Part shown: positions 8,805 to 15,915 of the stretch, piece by piece
Layout: every line of letters begins with the position of its first letter
Position numbering within the stretch: position 1 is the stretch's first letter
Assembly: GCF_001718315.1 (NCBI RefSeq)
Contig: NZ_CP013364.1
Location: forward strand, 248,001-312,000
DNA from: Burkholderia diffusa
GTDB lineage: Bacteria > Pseudomonadota > Gammaproteobacteria > Burkholderiales > Burkholderiaceae
Length of the DNA stretch: 64,000 nt
Reading direction: 5' to 3'
Position numbers and translations under genes: made by a program
The notes under the pieces: generated by a model
The model's database searches: none
What the model saw: the letters and a program-made list of their open reading frames with translations, nothing else
Told to the model about the DNA's origin: nothing

Positions 8805-8823
8805 ATGATAATGCCGTTATCAT
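8805..8823. promoter_or_regulatory. Palindromic operator ATGATAA-N5-TTATCAT, right copy
   Basis: Perfect inverted repeat (arms 8805-8811 and 8817-8823) in the 246-bp divergent region between the hyf-like operon (minus) and the DUF1275 gene (plus). It matches the repeat at 696-716 in arms and spacing. The stretch GATAACAAG just beside it (8794-8802) also occurs inside the left copy. It is well placed to regulate both directions. Confidence 0.65.
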
Positions 8824-8936
8824 CAAAGTCTCATGAATCCTCGGATGGAACGGGTGCCCGTGGCGGTTTGTCGCGGCGCTCGGGGTTCCGCCCAGGGCGT
8901 CGTTGTCCCCGATCCGGGCGAATGAGGGAAGATCCT

Positions 8937-9704
8937 ATGCCAGCGCAGTACTTCCGAGGCCTGACGGGAAAACACCGTAGCGCGGCCGCGAACCGCCAGC
9001 TCGGGTTTTCGCTCGCCTTTGTGGCCGGCGCAACCAATGCCGGCGGTTTCCTCGCGGTCAAGCAATACACGTCCCACATGAGCGGGATCGTGTCGGCGAT
9101 TGCGGATCAAACGGCGCTTGGCGATATCCGGCTCGTGCTGGCCGGTGTTGGTTCGCTCGCGTCGTTTCTGGTGGGCGCCGGCTGCTCGGCCGTGCTCGTC
9201 AACTGGGGGCGGCGTCGCGGCCTGCAGAGTCAGTATGTGCTGCCGTTGCTGGTCGAAGCCGCGCTGCTGCTCCTGTTCGGGCTGCTCGGCAGCCATCTCG
9301 CGCTGTGGGAAGCGTTCTTCATGCCGGTCACGGTCATCTTGCTGTGCTTCATCATGGGGCTGCAAAACGCGATGATCACAAAGCTGTCGGGGGCGGAAAT
9401 CCGCACGACGCACATGACGGGCATCGTGACGGACCTCGGCATCGAGCTCGGCAAGCTCTTTTACTGGAATCGTTCAAATGCAGACGTGCACGCGCATGCA
9501 GTGATCGCGAACCGCGCGAAACTCAGGATTCACGGAACGATGCTGGCGTCGTTCTTCGTCGGGGGGCTGGCCGGCGCAATCGGCTTCAAGCATGTCGGCT
9601 ACGTGTCGACCGTGCCGCTTGCTGCGGCGCTCGTCACGCTGGCGATCGTGCCCGTTGTCGACGACGTGCTTGAATATCTCTATCGGCTTGACCGCAGGTC
9701 GTGA
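8937..9704 (+). CDS. DUF1275 (YoaK-like) membrane protein
   Basis: 255 residues with six or so hydrophobic segments and the family signatures AGATNAGGFLAVKQYTSHMS near residue 30 and FIMGLQNAMITK near residue 140. DUF1275 proteins are inner-membrane proteins of unproven transport function. The ATG at 8937 has GAGGGAAG upstream. It is divergent from the hyf-like operon and shares its operator region, so a link to that complex, for instance movement of its substrate or ion, is plausible but inferred. Confidence 0.8.
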   Translation: MPAQYFRGLTGKHRSAAANRQLGFSLAFVAGATNAGGFLAVKQYTSHMSGIVSAIADQTALGDIRLVLAGVGSLASFLVGAGCSAVLVNWGRRRGLQSQYVLPLLVEAALLLLFGLLGSHLALWEAFFMPVTVILLCFIMGLQNAMITKLSGAEIRTTHMTGIVTDLGIELGKLFYWNRSNADVHAHAVIANRAKLRIHGTMLASFFVGGLAGAIGFKHVGYVSTVPLAAALVTLAIVPVVDDVLEYLYRLDRRS

Positions 9705-9773
9705 GCCGGTTGTCGAGCCGGGTCAACGCGCGCGTACCGAATGTGTTCCGGTGCCGTGGGCAAGGGCCGGTGC

Positions 9774-9793
9774 ATTATAATTGGATTAGCATA
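9774..9793 (+). promoter_or_regulatory. Promoter block of RHH copy 2
   Basis: Contains TATAAT at 9776-9781 and continues as TGGATTAGCATA, matching the block of RHH copy 1 at 16 or more of 20 positions. The likely transcript start near 9788 leaves a leader of about 25 bases before the ATG at 9814. Confidence 0.6.
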
Positions 9794-9813
9794 TTTGCCG
9801 ATTCTGTCCTGCA

Positions 9814-10011
9814 ATGGAAACGAAAACCGCACGCTTGACCATCCTGATCGATCCCGCCAAGAAAGAAGCGTTCGACATGCTCTGCGCGGAGCAGGACCTG
9901 ACGCCGTCGCAAGTCGTGCGGCAGTTGATTCGCGAATATCTCGAGCAACATGGCGTGAGCTACAGGACGAAAAGCGCGCTGGGCAAGCGGGTGAAGCGAA
10001 GCGCGGGCTGA
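9814..10011 (+). CDS. Ribbon-helix-helix (CopG-like) DNA-binding protein, copy 2
   Basis: 65 residues, nearly the same as the protein at 128-313 (both start METKTARLT and share LTPSQVVRQLIREYL), with a slightly longer tail (KRSAG). It faces outward from the module in mirror orientation to copy 1. Each copy may regulate both RHH promoters because the promoter blocks are conserved. RHH dimers often recognise short palindromes, so these proteins are also candidates to bind the ATGATAA palindromes; that is a guess. Confidence 0.8.
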   Translation: METKTARLTILIDPAKKEAFDMLCAEQDLTPSQVVRQLIREYLEQHGVSYRTKSALGKRVKRSAG

Positions 10012-10024
10012 ATTCGCAAGCCGT

Positions 10025-10862
10025 CTAGACGTCGATTTCCCAGTGTGCATGCCCCTGCGCATGCCAGACCAACCGCCTCGGATCGAGGCGCTCTCCCTCC
10101 TTCATGCGCCGAGCGGTTGACGACAGCTTGAGTTCGCCGGCAAACGCGAACGAGAGCGCACGTTCGAACAGAACTCGCCTCGATGGCAAACGAAGCGGCC
10201 CTTTTCCAGGCGAAAGCAACGAAATTGCTGTCGTCGTCGCAGCGGACAATCGCATACGAAGGGCCGAACACGCAGCCCAGTCGCTCGATGTATGCGGGTA
10301 GCGACGGGTCGTCGTCAGCCAGATTGATCGCGAGCACTCCGGAACCGCTCAATCGCTCGCGACAGGCGGTAAAGAACGCGATATCCGCGCACCGGCTCAG
10401 CATGCCTTCCGCGACGAAGGCATCCAGCAGGATCACGTCGGTGTGGACAGCTTCGCGTGTCACGTACTCCGCGCCATCTGCACAGATCACCTTGAATCGA
10501 GTGTCGTCCGCGGGAATCCGGAACGTATCGCGCAATGCGATCACTTCCGGATTGATTTCGACCGCGTCGATGGTTACGCCGGGCAGATGCCGATAACAGT
10601 ACTTTGCCAGCGAGCCGCCCCCGAGCCCGATCATGCACATGTGTTCGGCGGCCGGGTGCAGCAGCAGACACCCCATCATGGTTCGCGTATAGCCGAGCGC
10701 CAGTTTGTCGGGTGTGCGCAGCGACATGAAGCTTTGGGTGGCCTGGTGATCGAAGTGCAGCGAGATTGCGTGATGCGTCGCCAAAACGTACGGTCGCCCG
10801 TCATGCAGCGGGGTCGACAGAAATTCGACGAACGCGTCGTAGGATGTTCGGTCATGCTCCAT
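10025..10862 (-). pseudogene. Spermidine synthase-like SAM-dependent enzyme, frameshifted near its 3' end
   Basis: The first about 220 residues read as a polyamine synthase/methyltransferase fold: GLGGGS for SAM binding, DAVEINPEV for the acidic strand end, and DVILLDAFVAEG. After NFVAFAWK the frame is lost; the matching C-terminus continues in the next frame as GPLRLPSRRVLFERALSF and ends with RRLVWHAQGHAHWEIDV. Removing one A from the AAAA run near 10200 restores one frame. It could be a real mutation or a sequence error. The start at 10862 (ATGGAGCATGAC) is the first sensible one. If intact it would be a soluble transferase; the substrate is unknown. Confidence 0.7.
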
Positions 10863-10954
10863 GCTTGATCGATCCGGGTAGGCAAGTTTGTTGGTGGGGG
10901 CGCGTGCAGCGAACTGCAACGACAAGCGGGTGCGCCGTGGGTGAGTGCGCGACG

Positions 10955-11304
10955 TCACGTTTTCTGGAGGAATCGCGCCTCGAGCACGAAGCCGCCCATG
11001 TCGGTCTTGCGATCGACCTCGTGATCGCCGCCGACGAGACGGGGCCCCTGATCTTGGCGCCCATCTTCAGCGTGGTCGACGAACCCTTCGCGACCAAATC
11101 CTCGATCTGTACGACGGAATCGCCGTTCGACAGCACGTTGCCGTTCATGTCGTTGACCATGAGCTCGACCGATTCGTCAGCGGATTCGGCGCCGGCCGCC
11201 CATCTCCGACCGCGGTCTGCGCACACGATAAGCGCGCCGTCCGGGTCTGTGTTCTCCATTGCGCGCGGCGGGCAAGCCGGGGCACGGTTCGGTGCGACTT
11301 CCAT
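10955..11304 (-). pseudogene. phnA: Degenerate phnA/yjdM (zinc-ribbon PhnA family)
   Basis: The core GNVLSNGDSVVQIEDL and KGSSTTLKMGAKI is the PhnA domain. Two kinds of damage are visible. In the N-terminal zinc ribbon the second Cys of each pair is replaced by Arg (CPPR and CADR instead of CPxC and CADC). After KMGAKIRG the frame shifts by one base in the GGGGCCCC run near 11033; the expected end (RLVGGDHEVDRKTD, then LEARFLQKT) is found in the next frame, stopping at 10955. Loss of zinc ligands as well as frame argues for a true pseudogene rather than a single sequencing error. Confidence 0.75.
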
Positions 11305-11398
11305 CTGGCAGATGCGGGGCGGTCGGGTGGGGCGGGCGCTTTCATCACCGAGGGTGCCATCGTTCCGTCGGCCCCCGGAGCGCGCCCAACTCAATGTT

Positions 11399-11412
11399 TT
11401 GATGCGCATCAA
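11399..11412. promoter_or_regulatory. FNR/ANR box TTGATGCGCATCAA
   Basis: A perfect palindromic FNR site between the phnA remnant (minus) and the gene at 11508 (plus). CTTATT at 11435-11440 lies at class II distance on the plus strand; a better -10 hexamer, TATAAT, is at 11448. The box runs straight into AATTATAAT; the 13 bases ATCAAATTATAAT also occur before RHH copy 1. Confidence 0.8.
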
Positions 11413-11507
11413 ATTATAATGCCATACACATTTGCTTATTGCTGTCTTATAATCGCAGCTTGCCGCCGATCGCTGGAGTTGCGGGCGGATTCGCTGAGGT
11501 AGTCGAC

Positions 11508-11954
11508 ATGTTCGATCTGGATGGAGTGCTACTGCTGCCCGATCGGCGGCCCGTATTCCTGCCGGAGGTCGCCGGAAGCCGAGGGCTTATCGTTGTGGGC
11601 GTCGGACGTGGTGGCGAGCGCGGCTTCCAGATGGTCCATCGCTTCCATGACGCGGCTGATCGGCTTGCGGCAGCCGGTATCCATCTGGCCTTCGTTTATC
11701 CGAGGGAATCCGCTCGGCATGTGATGGATCCGATCTCGGTGGCCAGCGCGCGGTTCCGGCACCACCCGCGTTTGCTTCTCGATGCAGATGGTTGCTGTTT
11801 CGCGCAGGGCGTGCCTCCTCGATTGCTTAATGCCGTGTATCTGAGCAGCGAGATGAAGCGTCTCGCCGGTTTTGAAATCGACGTGCGCAACGCAGCATGG
11901 GAAATCGAGTTCCAGGCGTTTCTGATGACCTGCCAGGTCGCCCAGTCCCGCTGA
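11508..11954 (+). CDS. Conserved-looking protein of unknown function
   Basis: 148 residues, start MFDLDGVLLL, with a GAGG ribosome binding site 10 bases upstream. Alternating strands and helices (GLIVVGVGRGG, HLAFVYPRES, PRLLLDADGC) look like a small alpha/beta, possibly thioredoxin-like fold, but no CxxC or peroxidatic Cys motif is present. It is the first gene downstream of the FNR box at 11399, so it is likely induced at low oxygen. The family is not recognised. Confidence 0.6.
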   Translation: MFDLDGVLLLPDRRPVFLPEVAGSRGLIVVGVGRGGERGFQMVHRFHDAADRLAAAGIHLAFVYPRESARHVMDPISVASARFRHHPRLLLDADGCCFAQGVPPRLLNAVYLSSEMKRLAGFEIDVRNAAWEIEFQAFLMTCQVAQSR

Positions 11955-11971
11955 ATACTGGGATCTATCTC

Positions 11972-12211
11972 ATGGCACATGCGACGAACATGGCAACCGT
12001 CGTCTATTTCGAAATAGGCCCAGCCTGGAGCCGGGACGGCGCGAACGCCGTCCGCGATGTATTCGTGGGCACGGCGCGCCGTTTTGGCAGCGACATCCTG
12101 TTGATCGCGAACGAGCGTCGCGGGAATGCAAAGGACGGCACGTCCTCCGTACGCATCGAGGTCGGCGCCGGTTGCGGCTGGCCAAGGCTGAGTGCGTGTC
12201 TTGCCATTTGA
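11972..12211 (+). CDS. HPr-like small protein without the phosphorylatable histidine
   Basis: 79 residues. The middle (ARRFGSDILLI followed by RRGNAKD) resembles HPr phosphocarriers, where the segment reads RF-S-I then RRVNAKS. The HPr active-site GLHARA is replaced by PAWSRDGANA, so it cannot accept phosphate on His15. The end after NAKDG departs from the family and may be frameshifted. It lies 17 bases after the gene at 11954 and has only a weak ribosome binding site. The assignment is tentative; it could be a remnant. Confidence 0.4.
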   Translation: MAHATNMATVVYFEIGPAWSRDGANAVRDVFVGTARRFGSDILLIANERRGNAKDGTSSVRIEVGAGCGWPRLSACLAI

Positions 12212-12231
12212 GCCCGGGAAATGCAGCGTCC

Positions 12232-12245
12232 TTGACCATGATCAA
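12232..12245. promoter_or_regulatory. FNR/ANR box TTGACCATGATCAA inside a leader
   Basis: A full-quality FNR box ending only 15 bases before the ATG at 12261 and next to its GGAGG. At class II spacing the -10 would be GATAAC (12266-12271), inside the coding region, so it cannot drive the 12261 start in the normal way. It might block readthrough from upstream, or drive a shorter transcript. Confidence 0.6.
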
Positions 12246-12260
12246 ATCTTTGGAGGCGCC

Positions 12261-12482
12261 ATGAGCGATAACCAAACTTCGACGGTTCCGACTGTCTCGG
12301 CATCCGCGATCTGGGCGCTCGAGCGCCTTGCCGATATTCGTTATGGTCGTGATACGCCTGCGCTCGGCTGGTCCGTTACCCGCGAGCTCATCGGCGCGGG
12401 ATTCGTGCGCTATCCGGCGGGCGGCCGTGGGAGCGTTTCGATTACAGCGGCCGGACAGACGTTCCTGAAGAACCGAAAATAA
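12261..12482 (+). CDS. Small protein of unknown function
   Basis: 73 residues starting MSDNQTSTVP with GGAGG 6 bases upstream. The middle (SAIWALERLADIRYG, then TRELIGAGFVRY and GRGSVSITAAGQTFL) looks like a compact winged-helix-type unit of helix, helix and beta hairpin. No family recognised. It follows the HPr-like gene by 49 bases. Confidence 0.6.
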   Translation: MSDNQTSTVPTVSASAIWALERLADIRYGRDTPALGWSVTRELIGAGFVRYPAGGRGSVSITAAGQTFLKNRK

Positions 12483-12499
12483 TCCAGGCGGAGTCGTTC

Positions 12500-12616
12500 A
12501 TGTTGCGGGCGGTTGCGTCGGATATGGAAAGCGCCAACGCGGAAATGCGCGGCTGCGGATTGCTGTCGCGCGCGAAGATGAAGAAACGTATCGCTGCGGA
12601 CATGACAAAAGGTTGA
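12500..12616 (+). CDS. Possible 38-residue small protein
   Basis: An ATG frame starting MLRAVASDMESANAEMRGC and ending KRIAADMTKG, with GGAG about 8 bases upstream and ending just before the next gene. It is basic and helical. The neat placement between two genes and the ribosome binding site support it; length and lack of a family argue for caution. Confidence 0.4.
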   Translation: MLRAVASDMESANAEMRGCGLLSRAKMKKRIAADMTKG

Positions 12617-12618
12617 AC

Positions 12619-13098
12619 GTGTTTTCCTTCCTGCGGCCCCTTTTTGCCTGGCGCAAATTTCGCCGGCTTCCCGTGGTTCGTTTTCAATCCAGGCCGATCG
12701 ATCTGGGCATCGACGGCGCCCCGCATGCAGGCTGGGAAGTCGCGATCCTGGAAGCGTCCGGCGGTACCGTCGGCGCGGCGACATACAGTCTGGCGCCCCG
12801 AACCGATCGCGTATACGTCCATCGACTGGAAGTTCTCGCGTCAATGAGACGCCGCGGCTATGGTCTTGCCTTCCTGTCGTATTTGCATCGAACGTACCAA
12901 TTGCCTATTACCGCCATTGACGATAAACCGGATGTCCGGCCGTTCTGGCGCGCCGCGAGAACCTTTCAATCCGGAGCCTTGCAGGTAACGTCCGGGCAAT
13001 CATCCGATGAGTTCCGCGACGAGTTGCTTCAATGGCGGCATCGGCAGGCGGTCATGCTCGGGTTGTGCCCTCAGTCGCAGAAATCATCGGATTCCTAG
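12619..13098 (+). CDS. GNAT-like acetyltransferase
   Basis: About 159 residues. The segment VYVHRLEVLASMRRRGYGLAFL has the GNAT pattern of a beta strand followed by the R/Q-x-x-G-x-G/A acetyl-CoA loop (RRRGYG). The GTG at 12619 is preferred because AAAAGG lies 7 bases upstream; a TTG at 12613 is only one base after it. The acceptor is unknown. It closely follows the 38-residue frame. Confidence 0.55.
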   Translation: MFSFLRPLFAWRKFRRLPVVRFQSRPIDLGIDGAPHAGWEVAILEASGGTVGAATYSLAPRTDRVYVHRLEVLASMRRRGYGLAFLSYLHRTYQLPITAIDDKPDVRPFWRAARTFQSGALQVTSGQSSDEFRDELLQWRHRQAVMLGLCPQSQKSSDS

Positions 13099-13195
13099 GC
13101 AAACTTGCATGCCGCCCCGCGTGTAAGCGAACTTGCTCGCTGGTCATGCGCGACATAGATTGTTTTCATCGAGGTCCGGATTTTCTGGAGGGACC

Positions 13196-13618
13196 ATGGA
13201 ACTGTCTGTCGAACGCGTTGACGTCTGGGCGGCCACCATTGAGGACAAGCCCGGCGGCCTCGCGCACGCGTTGAGCGCGTTGCGGGATGCTGGCGCGGAC
13301 CTGCAATTCGTTGTCGCCCGGCGCACACCGGAAGCGCCCGGCAAAGGGGTCGTGTTTGTCGCGCCGCTGCAGGGAGACAAGGAGATCCGTGCTGCCACGC
13401 AGGCGGGATTCAATGCCACCTCCGGCTTGCATTCCATCCGCGTGATGGGACTGGACCAAGCGGGAATCATCGCAGGGCTGACCCAGAAATTGTCGGATGC
13501 CGGAATCAATCTCCGCGGCGTATCCGCTGCCGTGCTCGGCTCGCAGTTCATCGCTTATCTCGCGCTCGACTCGCTCGCCGAAGCCGAGCGGGCGATGGAC
13601 ATTTTGCAGAGGGCTTGA
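13196..13618 (+). CDS. Tandem ACT-domain protein
   Basis: 140 residues with two ACT units: residues about 4-62 (DVWAATIEDKPGGLAHALSA) and about 72-138 (IRVMGLDQAGIIAGLTQKL, then INLRGVSAA). The DKPGGL and DQAGII turns are the usual ligand-binding sites for amino acids. No catalytic domain is attached, so it is probably a small-molecule-binding regulatory protein. GGAGG lies 5 bases before the ATG. Confidence 0.8.
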   Translation: MELSVERVDVWAATIEDKPGGLAHALSALRDAGADLQFVVARRTPEAPGKGVVFVAPLQGDKEIRAATQAGFNATSGLHSIRVMGLDQAGIIAGLTQKLSDAGINLRGVSAAVLGSQFIAYLALDSLAEAERAMDILQRA

Positions 13619-13944
13619 CTGGCGGTTGTCTTCCCATGTCCTTGCGTGCCTTCGCGCTTCGTCGTGCCATGTACGGCAAGGATGGCGTGCAGGGCAGGCG
13701 GACTGAATCGCTCGACGGCAATCGTTCACCGTCGAGTTTTAGGGAAAAAGCGAGGCATTGTGATAAGAATACTTATCCCGACAATGTCGATGCGAATGAA
13801 ATTCGCTGTTGAAATCGCCGCCCCGCACGGTCGGCCGGAAGGGGCGGCGCTGCGGTATCGACGTGCATGGCGCACGGGCGTCGAAGTCCCGAACGAGATC
13901 GGAGCCGGATGCAGGGCGGACGCCGCCGCCCGCGCATCCCCTGC
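13619..13944. other. Intergenic region with an inverted repeat
   Basis: 326 bases between convergent act and hipA genes. The only structure I see is at 13755-13787: CATTGT, then GATAAG-AATA-CTTATC, then CCGACAATG, a nested, partly imperfect palindrome. It could be a terminator-like hairpin without a T run, or an operator. The GATAA/TTATC core recalls the 696 and 8805 palindromes but has a 6-bp spacer. Confidence 0.5.
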
Positions 13945-15249
13945 TCAATCGCGCGTTCGCCGAAGCGCCCGCCCCATTTCCGCGATCGGCATCGCCGCGA
14001 TCGAATTCAGCAGCCGCGTCTCGCCGGCGTCCGGGCGCGCGATTGCCCGCACGTCATCGAGGGTCTGCGCGACGTGGCGATCGAGCGGTTCGAGAAAGCG
14101 CTGCAGCTCGCTGGCCGCTGCCTTGTCCCTGAGCCCGATTGCCTGTCCGAATGCGATCAGTGCATCCACATCGATATCGACAAACCGCGTCGCGGTGCCT
14201 AGCGGCATCGTCAGTTCGCAGTGCGGCCAATGATCGCCGCGATGGTCGGGCCGGTGCGTCGGCGTGTGATACACGACCGTGCTGACGATGTCGTAGAACG
14301 GTGCGAGCCGGTAACCGCGCGCGTCGACGAAGAACGACAGGTTCTTCAGGTGCGCGTCGGCATTGCCGACCACCACGTTGAAGACGGTCCAGCGGAACAC
14401 CGACAGGCGGGCCAGTGCGCGCGTGCTCGTGCGGTCGATCGCGCGGGCAAGCTCCTGCGCATTCGCGCGCTGGTACTTGAAGCCGCGGTCGTAGTTGAGC
14501 AGCTGCATCGCATCGATCGTATGCACGCGCGCGGCCGGCGCCGACGCGACGTCGCGGTCGAACCGGTCGATCACGTAGCACGCCGACGGCGCGCGCAGGA
14601 AGTGCACGTCGGGCACGTCGAGCCCCATCCTCTTGGCGAGCTTCATGCAGAAGAATTCGTTGATCGCCGAGTGCGGGTAGCCGGCCGCGCGCATGTCCGG
14701 CTTGAGCAGGTGCATCGACGGCTCGCTGCCGACCGGCTCGTACAGCGCGTAGTCGGGCGCGTCGCCCCGCAGCACCACCAGCAGCTTCTGCTGCGCGCCG
14801 GCCGCCGACATGCGCTTGGGTGCGGTGGCCGTCAGCGCGCGCTCGGGCATCGCCTGGATCCGGCGGTCGAGCTCGTCGAGCGGCAGCGGCTGCAGGCTGC
14901 CGGGTGCTTCCTGTTCGCCGTCGGCCAGCAGCGTCAGCGCGCCGGCCGATTCGCGCCCGAAGTATGCGAGCAAGCCCCAGGCGTCGGCGGCATCGATCTT
15001 CGCCTCGCGCGCGAGCGACGTGCGCATGCCTTCCTCCGGCAGCAGATTGTCGAAGAACCACTGGACCGGGCGATCGGTCGACGTGTCCGTGAAGGTGCCG
15101 GCGCGCAGCGCGAACGCCGGCGACAGCGGATAGGCGGTCGGGGACGCGAGCCATTGCGGGTCGTATGCGAACGACCAGATGCCCTTGTCGTCGGTCAGCG
15201 TGCCCATGCGCTCGCCATTGGCAAAGGCGATCAGCGTTCTAGCCGCCAT
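13945..15249 (-). CDS. hipA: HipA-family serine/threonine kinase toxin
   Basis: 434 residues, close to the 440 of E. coli HipA. It has the N-terminal couple_hipA region with WFFDNLLPEE near residue 65, the ATP-site region (LLVVLRG), the catalytic loop GNADAHLKN around residues 295-303 and the metal-binding APFYDIV. HipA kinases phosphorylate aminoacyl-tRNA synthetases and cause growth arrest. The gene overlaps hipB by 11 bases, which is the normal antitoxin-first arrangement. All active-site residues look intact. Confidence 0.92.
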   Translation of the reverse strand: MAARTLIAFANGERMGTLTDDKGIWSFAYDPQWLASPTAYPLSPAFALRAGTFTDTSTDRPVQWFFDNLLPEEGMRTSLAREAKIDAADAWGLLAYFGRESAGALTLLADGEQEAPGSLQPLPLDELDRRIQAMPERALTATAPKRMSAAGAQQKLLVVLRGDAPDYALYEPVGSEPSMHLLKPDMRAAGYPHSAINEFFCMKLAKRMGLDVPDVHFLRAPSACYVIDRFDRDVASAPAARVHTIDAMQLLNYDRGFKYQRANAQELARAIDRTSTRALARLSVFRWTVFNVVVGNADAHLKNLSFFVDARGYRLAPFYDIVSTVVYHTPTHRPDHRGDHWPHCELTMPLGTATRFVDIDVDALIAFGQAIGLRDKAAASELQRFLEPLDRHVAQTLDDVRAIARPDAGETRLLNSIAAMPIAEMGRALRRTRD

Positions 15250-15523
15250 GGCTGCTCCTGCGGCGTTGCGCGGCCTTCAGCGCGGTGGCTTCCGAAATCT
15301 CGACCGACGACTCGGCGTACAGGCGCACGCCGAGTTCGCCGAGCAGCAGCATGACCTTGCCGATTTGCGCGGTCGGCTTCCCGGCTTCCACCTGGCTGAT
15401 GAATTTCGGCGACAGCCCGGTCGCGTTCGCCAGTTCATCGCGCGTGAAGCCCTGCTGGAGCCGCGCCGCGCGGATGAGGTGGGCGAGCGCGCCGATCGTG
15501 TCGACGGACTGATGCTCCGACAT
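15239..15523 (-). CDS. hipB: HipB-family XRE antitoxin
   Basis: 94 residues with a Cro/cI helix-turn-helix at about 12-66 (LIRAARLQQGFTRDELANAT, GLSPKFISQVEAGK). It should bind HipA and repress the operon. Repeated candidate operators lie directly upstream (15538-15714). Confidence 0.9.
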   Translation of the reverse strand: MSEHQSVDTIGALAHLIRAARLQQGFTRDELANATGLSPKFISQVEAGKPTAQIGKVMLLLGELGVRLYAESSVEISEATALKAAQRRRSSHGG

Positions 15524-15915
15524 GACGTTCTCCGTGCTTCGTATCTGATCGGGAACAGTATTGCATAACTCGTCGGTTAAAGCATTGTTCCGTTTCCGTA
15601 CGGGAACGAAAATGGTGAAAAAGAATCGCTGGCGTCATTTCGTACCTGATCGGGAACCAAACGCGGTCGAGGGGCGATGTTGATCTGTTTCCGTATTCGA
15701 TCGAATACGGAAACGGAGCTGGCGTTGCGCCGCTCGCATGCTCGGACGGCCAGCTCGGCCGCGGCATTCAGAGGGCAAACGCCGTCGCCGACGACCCGCG
15801 CGGCGCGCGCGTCCGTCATTCCGCAAACAGCCGGGCCCGAACCTTGCGTCCGGCTAAACGCCGTTCGTGGCCGCACTACGCGCGTCACGCGTGACGGATC
15901 TGCATGGAGGCGCGC
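15524..15915. other. Divergent intergenic region between hipB and mgtC
   Basis: 392 bases. The left half holds the hipBA operators. In 15715-15915 I see no gene and only CGCGTCACGCGTGACG (around 15880), a short palindrome before the mgtC start. Confidence 0.55.
15538..15714. promoter_or_regulatory. hipBA operator region with repeated sites
   Basis: Upstream of hipB are a direct repeat TTCGTA(T/C)CTGATCGGGAAC at 15538-15556 and 15639-15657, a near-palindrome CGTTTCCGTACGGGAACG at 15591-15608, and a perfect 28-bp palindrome at 15687-15714 with 14-bp arms that starts GTTTCCGTATTCGA. All share GTTTCC/GGGAAC-type half sites, as expected for cooperative HipB binding and conditional cooperativity with HipA. 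Confidence 0.65.

Noticed and set aside
13762-13777. A third copy of the ATGATAA operator
   Set aside because: The GATAAG-AATA-CTTATC repeat has a 6-bp spacer between GATAA and TTATC and lacks the outer AT; treated only as a separate inverted repeat.
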